Virus record (IMG/VR): IMGVR_UViG_3300027796_000030
Span: 1-32,151 of that record
DNA length: 32,151 nucleotides
Origin: a virus
Direction: 5' to 3' (one strand)
Part shown: positions 29,376 to 32,151 of the stretch, in pieces
Numbering within the stretch: the stretch's first letter is position 1
Layout: each line of letters opens with the position of its first letter
Position numbers and translations under genes: made by a program
Notes under the pieces: generated by a model
What the model was told of the DNA's origin: nothing
Database searches by the model: none
Seen by the model: only the letters and a program-made list of their open reading frames with translations

Positions 29376-31875
29376 AATATCCAGGCTTACGCTTGAAATA
29401 GATTCCAACGGAGTCGTTAAGGCGAACGGCAACCTTGATTTATTCAAGAAAAAATCTGACGATGCGGCAAAGGCCGCATCCGGAGTTGAAAGCGCCAATA
29501 AAAAGACAGCAAAAAGTTTTGGCCTCGTGAATCAACTAACCGACATGCACACGCTTGCCATGGGCGCTGCAAACATCGGAATTATTAAGTTCATGGATTC
29601 GTGCGCAGAAGCGTCCGGACGCATGGAAATGCTACGAACGAATTTACAGGTTGTCACAGGAAGCGCCCAAGAAGCCGATACAATGTTTCGCCAGCTTCAA
29701 AGATTTGCCGCCGAAACACCGTTTTCCGTTGAAGGAATTACCGATACTGCAACCCAGCTTATGCAGGTCGGAGTCGCGGCCGATGACGTTATGTCTCAGC
29801 TTCAAATGCTCGGAGACGTTTCGGGCGGATCTCAAGAAAAACTCAACCGCATAATGACAAATTACACGCAGATTCTTTCCGTTGGGAAAGCGTCTACGAT
29901 GGATATCCGCCAATTTGCTCAAGCAAACCTTCCGATTTACCAGGAACTCGAGAAAGTTACCGGCAAAACCGGCGAAGCTCTCCAAGATATGATCACCAAC
30001 GGAAAAATAACTGGTGAAGTGATTACCAAGGCCTTCCAGGACATGACAGCGGAAGGCGGAAAGTTCTACAACGGAATGTCGCTCGCTTCCGAGACTTACG
30101 AAGGGAAACTCTCAACAATGAAAGATTCAGTTACGAATCTTTCCGCTGCGTTCTCAGATCTCTGGTATACCGACTTCAAGAAATCAGCATTTGATGCAAT
30201 TGCTGCTGTGTCAGATGAGCTCGCAAATTTCTTTAGAGAAAACAAAGAACATGCAGATGCGTTTAAAATATTCAACACTGATTATACAAACTCTTCATTC
30301 AACCAGCGCGAATACGTTGCAAATGAACAGATAGAATACTGGAGTAAGCGTTCTCAAATGCTTAAGCGTGTCGGCGGCGATTACAAAAGCGATCCAGAAT
30401 ATCAAGAGGCCATTAAGCAGCTCAACGGATGGTATGACTACCTCGACAAGATAACTCGCCAAGAAGCCAAGCTTACAAAAGAACAGCGCGAGATGGAAGA
30501 AGCAGCAAAATCAGCTTCAGAAACTGGAAAGAATGCAGCGAAAGAAGCTGAAAAATGGCAAGAGGTTCTAAAAAAAGCGCTTAGTCTTGAAGAAGTCTCT
30601 ACGGGCGCTCAAGCAGTTGCTGATTATCAAAGAAACCTCGAAGACTCTTTGCATGGTGCAATCGCCTATGCGCAAATGATGGGCGAGAGTGTCAAAGACG
30701 TTTATACAGAATATGCCAAGAAGATCAGGATCGCACTTTCAGAAGTATTGTCATCTGGACAGTTTAATGTATTGGATAATGCCGTTACTTCATTAAGTAA
30801 CCTGGAAAAGAGTTATAGCGTTAGCTTTGGGATTTCCAATCAATCTCTATTTGACGACAATTTGTTCTCGTCTTCTGGGAAACCTTCAGATAGCTTAAAG
30901 CAGTCCTATATACAGATGATCACCGAGGCTCAAGCAGAGGCCGCAAAGAATGGCGACTGGTCCGGATATGCCAAGAACTCCGCGATTGTTTCCGGCTATC
31001 AATCGATCCAGGGAACCGACGCAGGGAATTTCGCGCAGGGTATGTCTCAGGGTGGATGGCAGCAGGGTCTTATAAACATGGTTCTCGGCGCCTTCATGAA
31101 AAACCTCGAGGATGTCGAAGGGTTTCAGCGCGCGCTTAATCTCGTAACTGAAGCGCTTGCGCCTGCGGCTGACATGATAGGCGAAGTGTTTACCGCACTC
31201 GAGCCGCTCATGGATGCCGCTGTAATCGGAGGCGAGATCGGGCAGCAGTTAGCAAATGTAACGCTCGGGATCAAGACCCTCATGCCTACTATCAGGATGT
31301 TGGCGGCTTTTATATTAGGAATCTCGAAAGTTCTTGGCATGGCTATGTCCGCGATTGAGAATGCGTTTGACTGGCTTTTCGGTGACATAACGGACGGTAT
31401 GAACGATTTCTCTGATGCCATGATCGGTTCAACGGAAGCGGCTGAAGAACAGGCCGACGCGACAAGCAATCTCATCGATGAACTGAAGGCCCTTCGCGAG
31501 CAGCTTCGCGAGGATCAGCTTTATTACGCTTCGCAGAACACGAGTCTAAACGCCGCGCAGAATATCTCCTCGGTTAATGACGCGATCATTGCCCCGGGTG
31601 GGCACATTATCTCAACCGCTCCTGATGATTACCTCATCGCAACCAAAACCCCGGGCTCTCTTGGATCCGGTGGAAATCGGGTAACCATAACGGTGGTAAA
31701 TAATGCCGGTGACGTTGCCGAGGCCGAAGCGGTAAGCACCGAACGCGCGGACGGCATGACGGAGATATTGGTTATGGTCGACAAGCGGGTTGCGAACGGA
31801 ATAGCCGCGGGAGCCTTCGACACCGCACTCTTGGCGCGCGAGCGGCGAATGGCCGGACGGAGGATATCTGTATGA
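29368..31875 (+). CDS. Tape measure protein
   Basis: AAAAGGAGG precedes ATG 29368. The 835-residue product has a typical tape measure N-terminal domain: SCAEASGRMEMLRTNLQVVT, then AAETPFSVEGITDTATQLMQ and RQFAQANLPIYQELEKVTGK. A long helical middle (about 300-480), a Gly/Ala-rich hydrophobic segment near 600-670, and a mixed C-terminus follow. It sets tail length: at about 1.5 angstroms per residue the tail would be roughly 120 nm, though proteolysis and partial structure make this rough. The middle is somewhat richer in AT. Confidence 0.92.
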   Translation: MSEISRLTLEIDSNGVVKANGNLDLFKKKSDDAAKAASGVESANKKTAKSFGLVNQLTDMHTLAMGAANIGIIKFMDSCAEASGRMEMLRTNLQVVTGSAQEADTMFRQLQRFAAETPFSVEGITDTATQLMQVGVAADDVMSQLQMLGDVSGGSQEKLNRIMTNYTQILSVGKASTMDIRQFAQANLPIYQELEKVTGKTGEALQDMITNGKITGEVITKAFQDMTAEGGKFYNGMSLASETYEGKLSTMKDSVTNLSAAFSDLWYTDFKKSAFDAIAAVSDELANFFRENKEHADAFKIFNTDYTNSSFNQREYVANEQIEYWSKRSQMLKRVGGDYKSDPEYQEAIKQLNGWYDYLDKITRQEAKLTKEQREMEEAAKSASETGKNAAKEAEKWQEVLKKALSLEEVSTGAQAVADYQRNLEDSLHGAIAYAQMMGESVKDVYTEYAKKIRIALSEVLSSGQFNVLDNAVTSLSNLEKSYSVSFGISNQSLFDDNLFSSSGKPSDSLKQSYIQMITEAQAEAAKNGDWSGYAKNSAIVSGYQSIQGTDAGNFAQGMSQGGWQQGLINMVLGAFMKNLEDVEGFQRALNLVTEALAPAADMIGEVFTALEPLMDAAVIGGEIGQQLANVTLGIKTLMPTIRMLAAFILGISKVLGMAMSAIENAFDWLFGDITDGMNDFSDAMIGSTEAAEEQADATSNLIDELKALREQLREDQLYYASQNTSLNAAQNISSVNDAIIAPGGHIISTAPDDYLIATKTPGSLGSGGNRVTITVVNNAGDVAEAEAVSTERADGMTEILVMVDKRVANGIAAGAFDTALLARERRMAGRRISV

Positions 31876-32151
31876 TCGCATGGCCCGTTGGCGTTAACAA
31901 AACGATTCTTCAGGAGACAACCTGGAAATTCCGCTCGGGAACTGTTTCTGACACGATGCGGAGCGGTAAAAAGAAGTCGCGCCTTATCAGTACGACTTCT
32001 CCAAAACCGTTTTCTGTAACCATGATCCTCACGCGCGCCGAATTAGCAATTTTCGAAGCGTGGTATGAAACGGATCTCAGGTTTGGCACTCTCACGTTTC
32101 AGTTTCCAAAGATCGCGGGAAGTGGGGACGCCGAATATCGAATACTCGATA
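31872..32151 (+). CDS. Distal tail / minor tail protein, 3' end cut off by window
   Basis: ATG 31872 overlaps the tape measure stop (ATGA) and the frame is open to the window edge: 93 codons seen. The product begins MIAWPVGVNKTILQETTWKF and includes TRAELAIFEAWYETDLRFGT, then LTFQFPK. This pattern is typical of small tail-tip proteins found right after the tape measure in siphoviruses. The call is based on synteny and that pattern. Confidence 0.7.
   Translation, partial: MIAWPVGVNKTILQETTWKFRSGTVSDTMRSGKKKSRLISTTSPKPFSVTMILTRAELAIFEAWYETDLRFGTLTFQFPKIAGSGDAEYRILD

Noticed and set aside
1-32151. CRISPR arrays, tRNA genes, insertion sequences
   Set aside because: No regular repeat-spacer pattern, no cloverleaf-like sequence and no transposase frame were seen.

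Overview
This window is the larger part of a tailed bacteriophage genome, either a prophage or a phage contig. Nearly all genes lie on the + strand with overlapping or almost touching ends. Two adjoining blocks are visible: an early replication and recombination block (about 1-16600), and a packaging, head and tail block (16624 to the right edge). The presence of gp10-like and Lin1244-like proteins, a tail tube, a tape measure and a lambda-type frameshifted chaperone pair points to a long, probably non-contractile tail (siphovirus). A lone minus-strand Cro/CI-type repressor facing a strong promoter and repeated operators suggests a temperate phage; no integrase is inside the window. Strong AGGAGG-type ribosome sites and moderately high GC fit a host outside the Bacteroidetes. 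A Firmicute or a spirochaete is possible, but the host cannot be fixed from this sequence.

Left block (1-5959): a PD-(D/E)XK-like nuclease cut by the window edge, a DEAD/DEAH-type helicase, a secreted lytic transglycosylase-like protein, several small unknown proteins, a C5 cytosine methyltransferase, a MazG-like pyrophosphohydrolase and a basic unknown protein. Control region (5985-6460): the minus-strand repressor, three operator-like sites exactly 32 bp apart, divergent promoters, and a leader RNA predicted to form a pseudoknotted fold. Early right operon (6459-16616): six very small genes, a candidate recombination protein, a single-chain SbcD-SbcC (Mre11-Rad50) fusion, an RtcB RNA ligase, two tandem SSBs, an AT-rich membrane-anchored cargo gene, and a Lin1244-like replication initiator. 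The linker of that initiator carries an iteron cluster that looks like a replication origin.

Late block: small and large terminase, portal, a zinc-ribbon protein, a MuF-type minor head protein with a C-terminal zinc metallopeptidase domain, and a small acidic protein that may be its immunity partner, followed by a terminator. A new promoter and a leader with three AGGA-loop hairpins then precede scaffold and major capsid protein. After a second terminator come the connector genes, tail terminator, tail tube (with an InlB-type repeat domain), an M15-like endolysin and holin candidate placed inside the tail module, the frameshifted gpG/gpGT chaperones, the tape measure protein and the start of a distal tail protein.

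The most noteworthy items are the MuF-metallopeptidase plus candidate immunity gene, the pseudoknotted early leader RNA with a 17-codon open frame, the AGGA-hairpin capsid leader, the SbcDC fusion next to RtcB, and the iteron cluster inside the replication initiator gene.
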